This document shows, piece by piece, positions 43,150-52,911 of a DNA stretch of 64,000 nucleotides; positions within the stretch are counted from its first letter, which is position 1; every line of letters starts with the position of its first letter. The DNA comes from RGIG2134 sp964461115 (GTDB taxonomy: Bacteria > Cyanobacteriota > Vampirovibrionia > Gastranaerophilales > Gastranaerophilaceae), in the NCBI GenBank assembly GCA_964461115.1, contig CAYWSX010000002.1, forward strand, positions 1 to 64,000. Direction: 5' to 3'. The notes below the pieces were generated by a model. That model made no database searches. It worked only from the letters and a program-made list of their open reading frames with translations, and was not told the origin of the DNA. The position numbers and the translations under genes were made by a program.

Positions 43150-44910
43150 CTAGAGCGCCTCCGCATCTTTTTTGAGTTCGAGTGCATCTTCGTGGTCGGG
43201 AAATTCCTTAAGCGTCCGCTCAATCGTCTCAAGAGCCTCGCCCTTGCTGCCTTTTTTGATGTAGCATTGAGCAAGTGAGAGCATAATATTTATATTAGAA
43301 TGGAATTTTTCCAGAATTTTCTTGTAAATCTCAATCGCCCCGTCATATTTTTCAAGAGCGTATAAACTAAGCGCCATAAGGTTTTGCGCGTCAATATCCT
43401 TGATTTCAAGCTCATTCAAAAGTTTTAGCGCCTCATCGTAATTCTTCAGATAGTAGTTTGCGCGCGCCAAATGGTACGTGCTGAGGTCATTTTCGTCATA
43501 TTCGCGGGAATTTTCAAATGCCTTTTTCGCTGCCTTCAAATCATTTAGCGCAAGCAGGTTTAATCCTTGGTAGAAATAGACTTGCGCGTTTTCAGGAAGG
43601 AGTTTTACCGCTTTTTCATATAATTTTTTTGCACCAAGATAATCAGCCGTCGAATACATGAAATTAGCGAATTCAAAGACTATTTGCGGGTTTTTAGGTT
43701 CAAGTTTCATTGCTGTTTCAAATTCATCCTTCGCATAATCAAATAGTCTTTGCGAGAGATAAATTACGCCTAAATCCTTGTGCGCACGTGCATTTTTCGG
43801 GTCGAGGCTCAAAACTTTTTTGAAAATTTTCTCCGCCTTGTCCCTGTCGTTTGTTTGCATGCAAATCAGCGCATATTGGTAATAAATTTCGCCTGAAACC
43901 TTGCCCTTGCTGATTAACAGGTCAAAAACGGTTTTCGCTTCTTCAAACTCTCCGAGTTCAACGTATACTTGAGCCAGCTTTTCCGCCATGGCAGCGGATT
44001 TCGGGTTCATCATCACAAGCTTTTTCAAAAGCGAAATCGCCTCTTTGTAGTTTCTGAGTTGAATATACGCACACGCCAGATTGTACTGGAAATTCTGCTT
44101 TTCAGGGTGCAGAACCGCCAGAGTTTTGTACAAATTGACCGCATCTTCGAATTTTTCCGCCTTGAGTGCGCTATAAGCAAGCGCAGTAAGGTGAAGCGCC
44201 GACGGTTCGCTGTTGTAAGCGATTCGGAAAAATTTAAACGCCTCTTCGAAATCTTTTCGTATTTGAGCGATATTCCCGAGATTGTAGTTTGTGACGGCAT
44301 TAGCTTTGTCCAAGATTAGCGCGTTATTGAACGCTGTGATTGCTTTTTCTAGCTGGTTTTCAGCAAAATACGCGCTCCCGAGACTGTTGAACATTGAAAC
44401 GTTAGTTGCGTTGAGCCCCACAGCCTTTTCATAATTGGCAATCGCGTCTTTGAAGTTCTTTTCCATCACCGCGATTGTCCCGAGCATGTAGTACGGCTGA
44501 TAATCAAGCGGGTCAAGCTCTGACGCTTTTTTTGCAAAGCCCGTTGCCTTTTCGGGCGCTCTAAATTTCAAATATAAAATCGCAAGATTCTTATACGCAT
44601 CAATGTACTCATCACGAAGCTCAATCACCTTTAAATAGGCGTGTTCCGCCCTTTCAAAATTGTTGGTTCCGTCGTACATCGTCCCGAGATAAAACCATGA
44701 AGCCGCGTCTTCAGGCTCCGCCGCAACGACTTTTATAAAATTTTCGATAGCCGATTTTTGGTCATTCAAATTTATATTGCAAAGCCCTAAAAGCTTCTCA
44801 GCTTCGGTGTTAGCCCCTTCAGTGAGAAGTTTTGTTAAAACCTCTTTAGCTTCACCGAATTGTTTTTCATTTATAAGATTGTTAGCCTCATCTAGCAAGC
44901 TCACAGCCAT
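43150..44910 (-). CDS. tetratricopeptide repeat protein
   Basis: The 586-residue protein is made of roughly sixteen TPR units from end to end, with the typical W/LG-Y-A-F-A-P spacing, for example YKNLAILYLKF and HKDLGVIYLSQRLFDYAKDEFETAMKLEP. There is no signal peptide, membrane segment or added catalytic domain, so it is probably a cytoplasmic protein-protein interaction scaffold. GGAGG precedes the ATG. The start overlaps the aluminium-resistance-type gene by 23 nt, and the stop abuts ruvC. Confidence 0.92.
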   Translation of the reverse strand: MAVSLLDEANNLINEKQFGEAKEVLTKLLTEGANTEAEKLLGLCNINLNDQKSAIENFIKVVAAEPEDAASWFYLGTMYDGTNNFERAEHAYLKVIELRDEYIDAYKNLAILYLKFRAPEKATGFAKKASELDPLDYQPYYMLGTIAVMEKNFKDAIANYEKAVGLNATNVSMFNSLGSAYFAENQLEKAITAFNNALILDKANAVTNYNLGNIAQIRKDFEEAFKFFRIAYNSEPSALHLTALAYSALKAEKFEDAVNLYKTLAVLHPEKQNFQYNLACAYIQLRNYKEAISLLKKLVMMNPKSAAMAEKLAQVYVELGEFEEAKTVFDLLISKGKVSGEIYYQYALICMQTNDRDKAEKIFKKVLSLDPKNARAHKDLGVIYLSQRLFDYAKDEFETAMKLEPKNPQIVFEFANFMYSTADYLGAKKLYEKAVKLLPENAQVYFYQGLNLLALNDLKAAKKAFENSREYDENDLSTYHLARANYYLKNYDEALKLLNELEIKDIDAQNLMALSLYALEKYDGAIEIYKKILEKFHSNINIMLSLAQCYIKKGSKGEALETIERTLKEFPDHEDALELKKDAEAL

Positions 44911-46156
44911 TTTTAACCTCCGAGTTAAATATTTCGTTCAAAATTCCTTTTAGCGCAATTTTTACGTGCGCATAATTCAAACCGCCCTGCATATACGCAG
45001 CATACGGCGGTCTCACGGGTCCGTCAGCCGAAAGCTCAATAGTAGAACCCTCGATGAAGCTTCCCCCGGCCATAATCAGCTTGTCATCGTACCCCGGAAC
45101 CTCATCCGGTATTGGTGTAAGATAAGATTCAACAGGCGAATTAAATTGCAGCGCCTTGCAAAAATCAATGAGTGGCTGCTTTTCGCCAAACGTGATTGTT
45201 TGTATAATATCTGTGCGCTTTGCGTCAAACTTAGGCGTGGAAATAAATCCGACCTCTTCAAACACCTTAGCTGCAAGTACGGCGCCTTTTACCGCCTCAG
45301 AAACTATTGACGGTGCCATGAAAATCCCCTGCAAAATGAGGCGTGACTGATTGAGCATTGCCCCGCCCTCAGAGCCGATTCCCGGTGCAGTGAGACGCAT
45401 TGCCGCCTGCTCAACGAAGTATTCCCGTCCTGCGATGTATCCGCCGGCTTCGACAATCCCGCCGCCCGGATTTTTGATTAAGGAGCCTGCAATCAGGTCT
45501 GCGCCGACGTCTGTCGGTTCTATTTCTTCCACAAATTCGCCGTAGCAGTTGTCCACAAAGCAAATGCAGTCAGGATTGATTTTTTTAACAAGTTTTACGG
45601 TTTCCTTGATTTCCTCGATGGTGATAGACTTTCGAAGTGAATATCCGCGTGAACGCTGGATTAAAATCATGTTCGTGTCGCTTTTTATAGTTTTTGAAAT
45701 AGCGTCAAAGTCAAGCTCATAGTCGTTTTTGAGCGGAACCTCAGCGTAACTCACGCCATGCCCGATTAATGAAGCCCGTCTGTCACCGCGTGTGCCGATA
45801 ACCTCTTCCATCGTATCATAAGGTGCACCCGCTACCGAAATCAGCGATTCCCCATGGCGAAGATTGCCAAATAGCGCGCATGCCAGCGTATGCGTGCCTG
45901 AAACGAAATGATTGCGCACAATCGCGCGCTCTGCACGGAAGATATTCGCGTAAACCTTGTCAATCGTCTCTCTACCCATATCGTCATGCCCGTAACCGCT
46001 CACGGTAAAAAAGTGTTCCGCGCCGACTTTGTTTTTTTGAAAGGCATTCAGAACTTTTTCTTGATTTGTCTCTTTAATTTTATCAATCCTGCGAAACTGT
46101 TCAAACACAGTCTCCTCGCATTTTTCCAGTAATTCTGTAATTTGTTCTTTATTCAT
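44888..46156 (-). CDS. aluminium-resistance/methionine gamma-lyase-like PLP enzyme (YnbB family)
   Basis: The 422-residue protein belongs to the fold-type I PLP family annotated as aluminium resistance protein. It shows GYGHDDMGRETIDKVYANIF, FVSGTHTLACALFG, DNCYGEFVEEIEPTDVGADL and the PLP lysine in AGSLIKNPGGG. Natural substrate is uncertain, and a C-S lyase on methionine- or cysteine-like compounds is usually assumed. The ATG at 46156 is preferred to an upstream TTG at 46177 that overlaps the binding-protein gene. No Shine-Dalgarno sequence is seen; TATAAT ends 10 nt before the ATG. Confidence 0.85.
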   Translation of the reverse strand: MNKEQITELLEKCEETVFEQFRRIDKIKETNQEKVLNAFQKNKVGAEHFFTVSGYGHDDMGRETIDKVYANIFRAERAIVRNHFVSGTHTLACALFGNLRHGESLISVAGAPYDTMEEVIGTRGDRRASLIGHGVSYAEVPLKNDYELDFDAISKTIKSDTNMILIQRSRGYSLRKSITIEEIKETVKLVKKINPDCICFVDNCYGEFVEEIEPTDVGADLIAGSLIKNPGGGIVEAGGYIAGREYFVEQAAMRLTAPGIGSEGGAMLNQSRLILQGIFMAPSIVSEAVKGAVLAAKVFEEVGFISTPKFDAKRTDIIQTITFGEKQPLIDFCKALQFNSPVESYLTPIPDEVPGYDDKLIMAGGSFIEGSTIELSADGPVRPPYAAYMQGGLNYAHVKIALKGILNEIFNSEVKNGCELAR

Positions 46157-46166
46157 AATACTGCTA

Positions 46167-47402
46167 TTATAACTCAAAAGTTGTGTCTTGATTAATTTTT
46201 TTCGTGCCTATGAAGTAGGGCTCGAGAATTTTTGTCAGACGTTCGATTTTTTGGTTGTAATGGTCTGTTGTCGGTGTATTTATGGCATTTTGATTTATAT
46301 CTGTAAACACTTTTGCATTTTTTGGGTTGTTTCCGTCAAGAAATACCTGAGAATATGCGATATCCTTACGTGCAGGTGTAATCAGCCCGCTTTTAGTCAT
46401 TTCGGTTATAGAGTTTTTTGAGGATAAATGTTTTATGAATTTTGCTGCAAGTTCCTTGTCGCTGCAAGCTGCGGAAATCGCCCACCCTGAGCTGTCAGAC
46501 GCGGAAATTGAGCCTTTATTTCCTCGCGGCATGGGCGCGATATCCCATTTAAAAGCGGTTTCTTGTCTGTATTTCGGCACGAGCCAGCGCCCCGAAATCT
46601 GCATTGCGATTTTGCCGTCCAAAAACATCTGCGCCATAGTCCGATTTGCGCTTTGAGTACGTGTAGGAGCCGATTTTTCGGTGGTTCTCAGCGCGATATA
46701 TTTATCAAGCGCACTTTTGCTTTCAGCTTTATTTAGGATAAAATTCCCATCTTTGTCAAAAATCCCTCCGCCGCTAGACCATAAAATCGACTGCCAAAAT
46801 AGCGGATTTTCCTCAAATCCTACACCCCAATGTTCTTTGTTTGTAAGCTTTTTTGCGGTTTTTGAAAAGTCATTGTACGTCCAATTTTTGTCCGGATATT
46901 TGACTCCGTTTTTGTCAAAAATATCTTTGTTGTAATAAACAACGAGGTTCGAAACATCTCGTGGAATTGCATACTGAATATTACTGAAACTCAATGCCGA
47001 AAGCGAGTTTTCGAAGAAAATACGGTTTGCAATCTCTTCCTTGAAAAAAGGCTCAATATCTGCAAGTACACCTGCCTTTGCGTACACAGGAAGATAATAG
47101 TTATTTATAAAGAGTACGTCCGGCGCCTGATTTGAGGCAAAAAGCAGGTGAAGTTTTTGGAAATAATTTTGCGGAATATGTATAATTTCAACTTTTACAT
47201 TGTTCTGCTGCTCAAAATCGCGAATAATCGGTGTTACGAGCTTCATTTCAGACTGAGAACCCCATGTCGCAAATGTAAGAGTTTTTTGTTCGTTCGCTTT
47301 GCCGTGCTCTCCGCAGCCACTCAAAATAAGGCAGGAAAGCATTATCGCCGCAAACATTGCACAGAACTTAAATGTTTTTACAAAGAATGCAATTTTTTTC
47401 AT
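46167..47402 (-). CDS. extracellular solute-binding lipoprotein (family 1, sugar ABC type)
   Basis: The 411-residue protein has a lipoprotein signal peptide with the lipobox LSGC near residue 30. A periplasmic binding fold follows, with ATWGSQSEMKLVTPIIRDFEQ at the start, the hinge motif APDVLFINNYYLPVYAKAG and a Trp-rich ligand cleft (WTYNDF, WQSILWSSGGGIF). Such proteins deliver oligosaccharides to ABC permeases. No permease or ATPase gene is adjacent, so it is an orphan here, unusual for this family. No clear Shine-Dalgarno sequence is seen, and it abuts the envelope protein gene. Confidence 0.88.
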   Translation of the reverse strand: MKKIAFFVKTFKFCAMFAAIMLSCLILSGCGEHGKANEQKTLTFATWGSQSEMKLVTPIIRDFEQQNNVKVEIIHIPQNYFQKLHLLFASNQAPDVLFINNYYLPVYAKAGVLADIEPFFKEEIANRIFFENSLSALSFSNIQYAIPRDVSNLVVYYNKDIFDKNGVKYPDKNWTYNDFSKTAKKLTNKEHWGVGFEENPLFWQSILWSSGGGIFDKDGNFILNKAESKSALDKYIALRTTEKSAPTRTQSANRTMAQMFLDGKIAMQISGRWLVPKYRQETAFKWDIAPMPRGNKGSISASDSSGWAISAACSDKELAAKFIKHLSSKNSITEMTKSGLITPARKDIAYSQVFLDGNNPKNAKVFTDINQNAINTPTTDHYNQKIERLTKILEPYFIGTKKINQDTTFEL

Positions 47403-47403
47403 A

Positions 47404-49071
47404 CTATAAATTTATAAGGGTTTTCATTTCGTCTTTAGAGACGGAAACCAGCGCCTTGTAATTGTTATCGGAGCGCACAAGGTAGATATCCTCGCCTCGT
47501 TTTTTCTCGGTCAAACGGGTTTGAACAGTTGATTGGTCGTGGTTGTGGAATGTTTGTATAAGGAAAATTTTATCTTTAATATAGCCGACAAGCGCTGTCT
47601 CGTTTTCATAGCGAATGAGATAGAACCCTTTTGTCTTTGAAATTTTAGACTGATTTATGAGCGAAGGCTCTGTACTTATTGGATTTGAGGCGTATTCAAG
47701 CGGAGTTTCATTAATGTCGATTCCGAGCGACAAGTCCTCAGATGGAACAGGCGTAATTTCGTCCACCTCAGGTGAAATATCCGAAAAGTCGTCGAAATTC
47801 TCAACAGAGCTGAAGGATTCAAGGTCAAGAGAGCTGTTTTGCGCTGCTTCAGGCTCCTGATATGCAGGTGCAAACTCTTGCGGGGGCTCAACTTCGGCAA
47901 ACATATTGGTAACGGGCACGCTGTAAGCAGGCTCCTGCGGAGCTTCCGCATTAGAATAAATATTGTCTATATTGTTGGTGAATTCTGCCTGTTGTGTTGC
48001 GAGTTCTTCCGCATCATGCTGTTCTTCGCGATTTTTCATAGCTTTGTATTTCTCCTGCCATGACAGTCCCTTCATGTCGTCAGGAATGTCCGCTCCTTGC
48101 GTATTTTCGGTGTTCGATACGGTCTTATTATACAGATTTGTGTAATCACGTGTCGTTTTGTTAAATAATTTTAACAGCAAGCCTAAAATCAATAATGTAC
48201 CTAGCGCCAAAAGTGCTATCACACCGTAATTTGAGCCTGCAACCTCCATAATTTTATCTTGGATTGTTTTCGGTGCCGGGGCTTCAACAGGTTGAGGCGT
48301 TTGAGGTATAGCCTTTGGTTCAGCCCCTGCAATAGGTTTCGGCTCGATAGCCAATGGCGGTGTTTGTACCGCTTGAGGCTTAATATCCGCCTTGTTTACG
48401 GGTTTCGCAGCAGGTTTAACCGCAGGTTTTTTAAGCGGCTTAGGCGTTACAGGCTTAGATTTAACCGTTGCAGGCTTTTTGTAGGCTGGTTTTGCAGCTT
48501 TTACGGTTTTCTTGGAAGCCGTTGCCGTTGCAGGTTTTTTAGCCGTAGTCTTAGGTGCAGCAGGCTTTTTCGCCTGAGGTTTAGCCTTGACAGGCTTTGA
48601 TGAAAGCGTTGTAGGCTTGATGTTGACGGGTTTGTCGTTTTCAAGCTGCTCGAGAAGGTCTTCCTTCGCGATTTTCGTTGTTACATATGAGGAATGCGCA
48701 TTGAAAATAACCGGTCTCGTCGTTTTTATCAAAATTTTTGTATACCCGTTGCCCGACCCTTCATTAAAGTATGGTACAAGCTTTACACCTGCGCTGCGGA
48801 CGTTTAAGGCGTTTATTGAGTTGACGGATGTCACTGAGTGGTAGGTTTCAGGCAGGAGAATATTATATTCATTGTCGGTCTTGTAAACAACCTTAACCTG
48901 TTCAGTGTAAGGCTTTTCAAAAGTCAGAAGGACATTTACGCGATTGTCGGGCTGCTGCGTAAGTTCAACGTTCAAAAGGTTATTTTTGTAATGCGAATCT
49001 AGCGCAAACGTGCTCATGGCCGCCAGCGCAAACAAAATTGCTACAAATATAAAATTTATTATTCTCTTCAT
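47404..49071 (-). CDS. envelope protein with Lys/Pro/Ala-rich linker and cytoplasmic tail
   Basis: The roughly 555-residue protein has an N-terminal signal peptide and a beta-rich domain of about 130 residues reminiscent of an AMIN domain. A Lys/Pro/Ala/Thr repeat stretch (about 155-260) could span or bind the cell wall. One transmembrane helix follows (about 275-297), then an acidic linker and a small folded C-terminal domain (last 75 residues). This suggests a protein linking the peptidoglycan to the cytoplasm. The frame opens at 49083; the ATG at 49071 (MKRIINF) is the more likely start. No exact family recognised. Confidence 0.72.
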   Translation of the reverse strand: MKRIINFIFVAILFALAAMSTFALDSHYKNNLLNVELTQQPDNRVNVLLTFEKPYTEQVKVVYKTDNEYNILLPETYHSVTSVNSINALNVRSAGVKLVPYFNEGSGNGYTKILIKTTRPVIFNAHSSYVTTKIAKEDLLEQLENDKPVNIKPTTLSSKPVKAKPQAKKPAAPKTTAKKPATATASKKTVKAAKPAYKKPATVKSKPVTPKPLKKPAVKPAAKPVNKADIKPQAVQTPPLAIEPKPIAGAEPKAIPQTPQPVEAPAPKTIQDKIMEVAGSNYGVIALLALGTLLILGLLLKLFNKTTRDYTNLYNKTVSNTENTQGADIPDDMKGLSWQEKYKAMKNREEQHDAEELATQQAEFTNNIDNIYSNAEAPQEPAYSVPVTNMFAEVEPPQEFAPAYQEPEAAQNSSLDLESFSSVENFDDFSDISPEVDEITPVPSEDLSLGIDINETPLEYASNPISTEPSLINQSKISKTKGFYLIRYENETALVGYIKDKIFLIQTFHNHDQSTVQTRLTEKKRGEDIYLVRSDNNYKALVSVSKDEMKTLINL

Positions 49072-49131
49072 GATGATTAACAATACACAAATCTATAAAA
49101 ATTTTATCATAAGAAGGGAAAAGATTAACAG

Positions 49132-50478
49132 TTATTTTACAATTCTTATTTTTATATTCGGATTTAAAAATTCGATATGCTCATCTTTTATAATCTCACC
49201 AAAGGTCAAAATCGGTATTCCCGGCGGATAAGCGGTGATAAGTTGTGCCGAAATTCTGCCCGTTGCTTCCTCAGGCAAAACTTCTTCGTAAATAGTATTG
49301 AAAGCTGACTGCGGCGAAATAACCTGCTCTCTTTCGGGTAAAAATATTTCTGCAAACACAATGTTTTCACGGTTTTTAGAGATTTTGTCGATGTATTTCA
49401 AACCTTTAAGAAGTTTTGCAAGTTTTTGTTTTGTCGTGCCCAAACCGCACAGAAAAGTCAGAGCACGGGCATGCTGGATTTCACATTCAATCTTGAATTT
49501 CGAATACAAAATCTCTGACGCTTCTTCTGCGGAAATTTTCAGCGGACGAACCAGAATTTTTGTGATATCGCAGTTGTTTTGATAAAGTTCGAGATTTTCA
49601 AACTGCTTAATTTTATTTCGCGTTTCCGTGACCTCAAAAACCATTTTGTCGAGAGTTTTACGACCTTTTTTTGAGTTTAAAAACGTGACCGTCTCCTCGA
49701 TATTAATTATCGCAGGATAAGACGGCGACGTGGTTGAAATAAGGTTTAGCGCGTCCATAACGCGGGATTGAGGAATTTTTGAATCATGTGCCAAATGAAG
49801 AATCGCCGCAGGATTGACGGCTCCGCAAGTTTTGTGCAGCGACTGCACCGAAGCGTCAGCACCTGCAAGGATTGCAGGCGTCCCGAGCGTTTTGTCAAAA
49901 TTCCACAACGCACCATGCGCCTCGTCCACGATTAAAATTGCTCCGTATTCTTTGCATATGGCTGAAATCTTTGCTGTGTCAGAGATTTCACCGTCGTAAG
50001 CGGGGGTTGTAATAATTACGCATTTTGCGCCCGACGTTTTTAAAGCTTCTTCGATTTTTTCGGCTGAAACAGAAGTGTAGACACCAAAATCGCTTTCAAA
50101 GTTAGGTTTGACCCATACAGGCGAAGCCCCGGTGAGAATAAGCCCGCTGTGAACGGCTTTGTGGCAGTTTTCTGCGACAACAGCTTTTTCTCCTGTGCCT
50201 AAAACGGCAAGCATAAGCACCAAAATGCCTTGTGTAGAGCCGTTAGTCAGCGGCTGAGACATTTTTGAATAATAAATATCTCTAAACTTTTCACACAGCT
50301 CTAAAATGCATTCCTCGGGCGCGTTCAGGTTATCCAGCCCATCGATTTCTGAGAAGTCATGCGCATAATATTTGTTGCCCAAAAGCGTCTTATACGGCAC
50401 TTTCTGATTGTGCGAAGGTGTCGTAAAAAGTGCATATTTTTGTCTCTTTATTTTAAGAATTTGTTTTATCAGGCTCAT
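49132..50478 (-). CDS. Orn/Lys/Arg decarboxylase-family PLP enzyme
   Basis: The 448-residue protein is a fold-type I PLP enzyme of the SpeA/YaaO-like group. It shows the N-terminal TPSHNQKVPYKTLLG, PLTNGSTQGILVLMLAVLG, VDEAHGALW, the PLP lysine in SVQSLHKTCGA and the C-terminal ATGRISAQLITAYPPGIP. It lacks the N-terminal receiver-like wing domain of the large inducible enzymes. Product is a polyamine such as cadaverine, putrescine or agmatine, unresolved from sequence. The frame opens at 50517, but the ATG at 50478 avoids overlap with the divergent ligA promoter. Confidence 0.86.
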   Translation of the reverse strand: MSLIKQILKIKRQKYALFTTPSHNQKVPYKTLLGNKYYAHDFSEIDGLDNLNAPEECILELCEKFRDIYYSKMSQPLTNGSTQGILVLMLAVLGTGEKAVVAENCHKAVHSGLILTGASPVWVKPNFESDFGVYTSVSAEKIEEALKTSGAKCVIITTPAYDGEISDTAKISAICKEYGAILIVDEAHGALWNFDKTLGTPAILAGADASVQSLHKTCGAVNPAAILHLAHDSKIPQSRVMDALNLISTTSPSYPAIINIEETVTFLNSKKGRKTLDKMVFEVTETRNKIKQFENLELYQNNCDITKILVRPLKISAEEASEILYSKFKIECEIQHARALTFLCGLGTTKQKLAKLLKGLKYIDKISKNRENIVFAEIFLPEREQVISPQSAFNTIYEEVLPEEATGRISAQLITAYPPGIPILTFGEIIKDEHIEFLNPNIKIRIVK

Positions 50479-50531
50479 TTTATGTATAATATTTTTTAAT
50501 ATTGCTAAATTATACACGCAAAAGGGAGTTT

Positions 50532-52544
50532 ATGGACGAAATTACAGCGAAAAATCGTATAGATGAATTAATTACACTTTTGAATAAATACAGTTACTTA
50601 TATTACACGCAGGACGTTTCGGAGATTTCAGATTTTGAATACGACAAAATGTATGCAGAGTTGAAGGGGCTGGAAGAAAAATTCCCGTCTTTAATCCGTG
50701 AAAACAGCCCGACTCAGCGTGTCGGGGATGTGGTTTCCGAAGCGTTTACGGAGCATGTCCATAAGAGCCGTCTTTACAGTCTGGATAATACTTATACGTA
50801 TGAGGAACTGGGGATTTGGCACCGTAAAATCTGTGAACAGTTTGAACGGGATGACATAGAGCTTGTTGCAGAGCTGAAAATCGACGGTCTGGCTATTTCT
50901 CTGAACTATGAAGCCGGAAATCTCAAAATCGGTGCTACGCGGGGCAATGGCACTGTCGGAGAAAATATTACGCCGAATATTAAAGCCATAAAAGCTGTTC
51001 CTATTGAGTTGACTGATAAAACGGCGTCGCTCGACGTCCGCGGCGAAGTTTACATGCCCTTCAGCACTTTTGAGGCGTTGAATGAGGAGGCGCGTGCCGC
51101 TTCACAAAAAGAATTCGCTAATCCGCGAAATGCTGCCGCGGGAACCTTGCGCCAGCTTGACCCGAAAGTTGTTGCCAAACGCGGACTTTCGATGTTTTCT
51201 TATGCCGCAATTTTTGATGATGCAAAGCAACAGCCTCCTACTCATTTTGGAACGCTTGAAAAACTTAAAGAGCTTGGTTTTCGCACAAATCCCAATACTA
51301 AACTATGCAAATCTCTTGAGGAGGTTGTAGAATTCTGTGAAACCTTTGATAAAAAGCGTTTTGAGCTTAATTATGCCACTGACGGAGTCGTAGTAAAAGT
51401 AAATGAGATATCTATTCAAAATGCGCTCGGATTTACGGCAAAATCCCCGAAATGGGCTACTGCGTTTAAGTTTCCACCTGAGGAAATGTGCACAAAGCTT
51501 CTGAGAATTGAAGACGGTGTCGGTAAGACGGGCGCAATCACTCCTGTCGCGATATTAGAGCCCGTTCATCTCGGTGGAAGCATTGTAAAGCGTGCGTCAT
51601 TGCATAATTATGATGAGATAAAACGCCTGGGCGTGATGATTGGCGACTATGTGATTGTCAAAAAGGCTGCGGAGATAATACCTAAGGTAGTTTCTGTCGA
51701 TGTTTCCAAGCGCGACGGCACTCAAATCCCGATAAAAACTCCGAAAAGCTGTCCTATATGTAAATCTCGCCTGGTAACTCCTCATGGTGAGGTGAATTTG
51801 TACTGCGCTAATCGTGAAAATTGTGAAGCCCAGATTGAGGCAAAAATACAGTTTTTTGTTTCTAAAAATGCCATGGATATCGATGGTGTGGGCAATTCGC
51901 TGGTTAGAATGTTACTGGAAACAGGACTTATTCGAGACGCTGCGGACTTGTATGCGCTCACAAAAGAAGATTTACTTGAACTTGAAGGTATTCAGGAAAA
52001 ATCTGCCGCTAATATAATAAAAGCAGTGAATGACAGTCGTAATCCCTCATTGGCACAGTTTTTGACAGGTTTGAACATAAAGCATGTCGGAAAAGAAACG
52101 GCAGAAATTTTGGTCAATCGTTTTGACACGGTCGATAAGCTCAAAGCAGCTACAGAAGATGAAATTGACTCCCTCGACGGTGTTGGGGACAAAATTGCGC
52201 TCACGGTCACTCAGTGGTTCAGTGAGCCTAAAAATATTGAGCTTTTGGACAAATTCAAACGTCTCGGGGTGGAGCCTTTAAAAGTTGAAAAGACGTTAGT
52301 ATCTGACGTTTTTGAAAATAAAGCGTTCGTGATTACAGGTACGTTGACCAAGCCCAGAGCGGAGTTTGAGCGGCTTATAAAAGAGCATGGCGGAAAAACC
52401 ACCTCCGCTGTTTCGAAAAATACCGCGTATCTGCTTGCAGGAGAGAGCCCCGGCTCTAAACTCTTGAAAGCTGAAAGTTTAGGTGTTACAATCTTAAATG
52501 AACAGGCATTTTTTGATATGCTGGAGAAGGTTGATGAAAAATAA
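50532..52544 (+). CDS. ligA: NAD-dependent DNA ligase
   Basis: The 670-residue ligase has the NAD-binding YSLDNTYTYEEL region, the adenylation motif AELKIDGLAI with the active Lys, an OB fold, a zinc finger (Cys-x2-Cys...Cys-x5-Cys near residues 400-425), helix-hairpin-helix repeats and a C-terminal BRCT domain (FVITGTLTKPRAEFERLI). It seals nicks in replication and repair. AAAGGGAG stands 4 nt before the ATG at 50532; an upstream extension to 50502 is unlikely. It is divergent from the PLP decarboxylase. Confidence 0.97.
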   Translation: MDEITAKNRIDELITLLNKYSYLYYTQDVSEISDFEYDKMYAELKGLEEKFPSLIRENSPTQRVGDVVSEAFTEHVHKSRLYSLDNTYTYEELGIWHRKICEQFERDDIELVAELKIDGLAISLNYEAGNLKIGATRGNGTVGENITPNIKAIKAVPIELTDKTASLDVRGEVYMPFSTFEALNEEARAASQKEFANPRNAAAGTLRQLDPKVVAKRGLSMFSYAAIFDDAKQQPPTHFGTLEKLKELGFRTNPNTKLCKSLEEVVEFCETFDKKRFELNYATDGVVVKVNEISIQNALGFTAKSPKWATAFKFPPEEMCTKLLRIEDGVGKTGAITPVAILEPVHLGGSIVKRASLHNYDEIKRLGVMIGDYVIVKKAAEIIPKVVSVDVSKRDGTQIPIKTPKSCPICKSRLVTPHGEVNLYCANRENCEAQIEAKIQFFVSKNAMDIDGVGNSLVRMLLETGLIRDAADLYALTKEDLLELEGIQEKSAANIIKAVNDSRNPSLAQFLTGLNIKHVGKETAEILVNRFDTVDKLKAATEDEIDSLDGVGDKIALTVTQWFSEPKNIELLDKFKRLGVEPLKVEKTLVSDVFENKAFVITGTLTKPRAEFERLIKEHGGKTTSAVSKNTAYLLAGESPGSKLLKAESLGVTILNEQAFFDMLEKVDEK

Positions 52545-52902
52545 ATGTACGGTTATTCATATTAACGGGCTTACGGGCGTTTTGATAGCTGGTTTTCTGA
52601 TAATGTGCGCGATTGCGGGATTTGTCATATTTCCTGCTTGGTGTTGTATGCATATCTGGAATGCGCTGGCGTCAATTGTTTCCAACATGCCTGTTATGCA
52701 GCTCAAACATGGCGCTTTGCTGTGGGTTATAATTGCGCTTGCTTCATACGCGGCGTTTTTCGGTAAATTTAAAATAGCTTTTGTTTCAAAAACAGAAGCA
52801 GGAGAACGATTTCGTCCTAATAAGGCAGAAAATATCGAGTTGTCACATTCAGTGGAAAAAAGTGTTCAGGTTGAGTCTGAGCGCGAAGAAATAAAAAAAT
52901 AA
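52534..52902 (+). CDS. small membrane protein of unknown function
   Basis: The 122-residue protein has two hydrophobic segments (about residues 13-35 and 56-74) separated by a short loop with a C-C motif (WCCMHIW). A charged cytoplasmic-looking tail follows. GGAGAAGG stands directly upstream of the ATG at 52534, within the last codons of ligA, so it is coupled to ligA. The layout resembles small LapA-type membrane proteins, but I cannot assign it. Confidence 0.75.
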   Translation: MKNKCTVIHINGLTGVLIAGFLIMCAIAGFVIFPAWCCMHIWNALASIVSNMPVMQLKHGALLWVIIALASYAAFFGKFKIAFVSKTEAGERFRPNKAENIELSHSVEKSVQVESEREEIKK

Positions 52903-52911
52903 GGAGACGTT

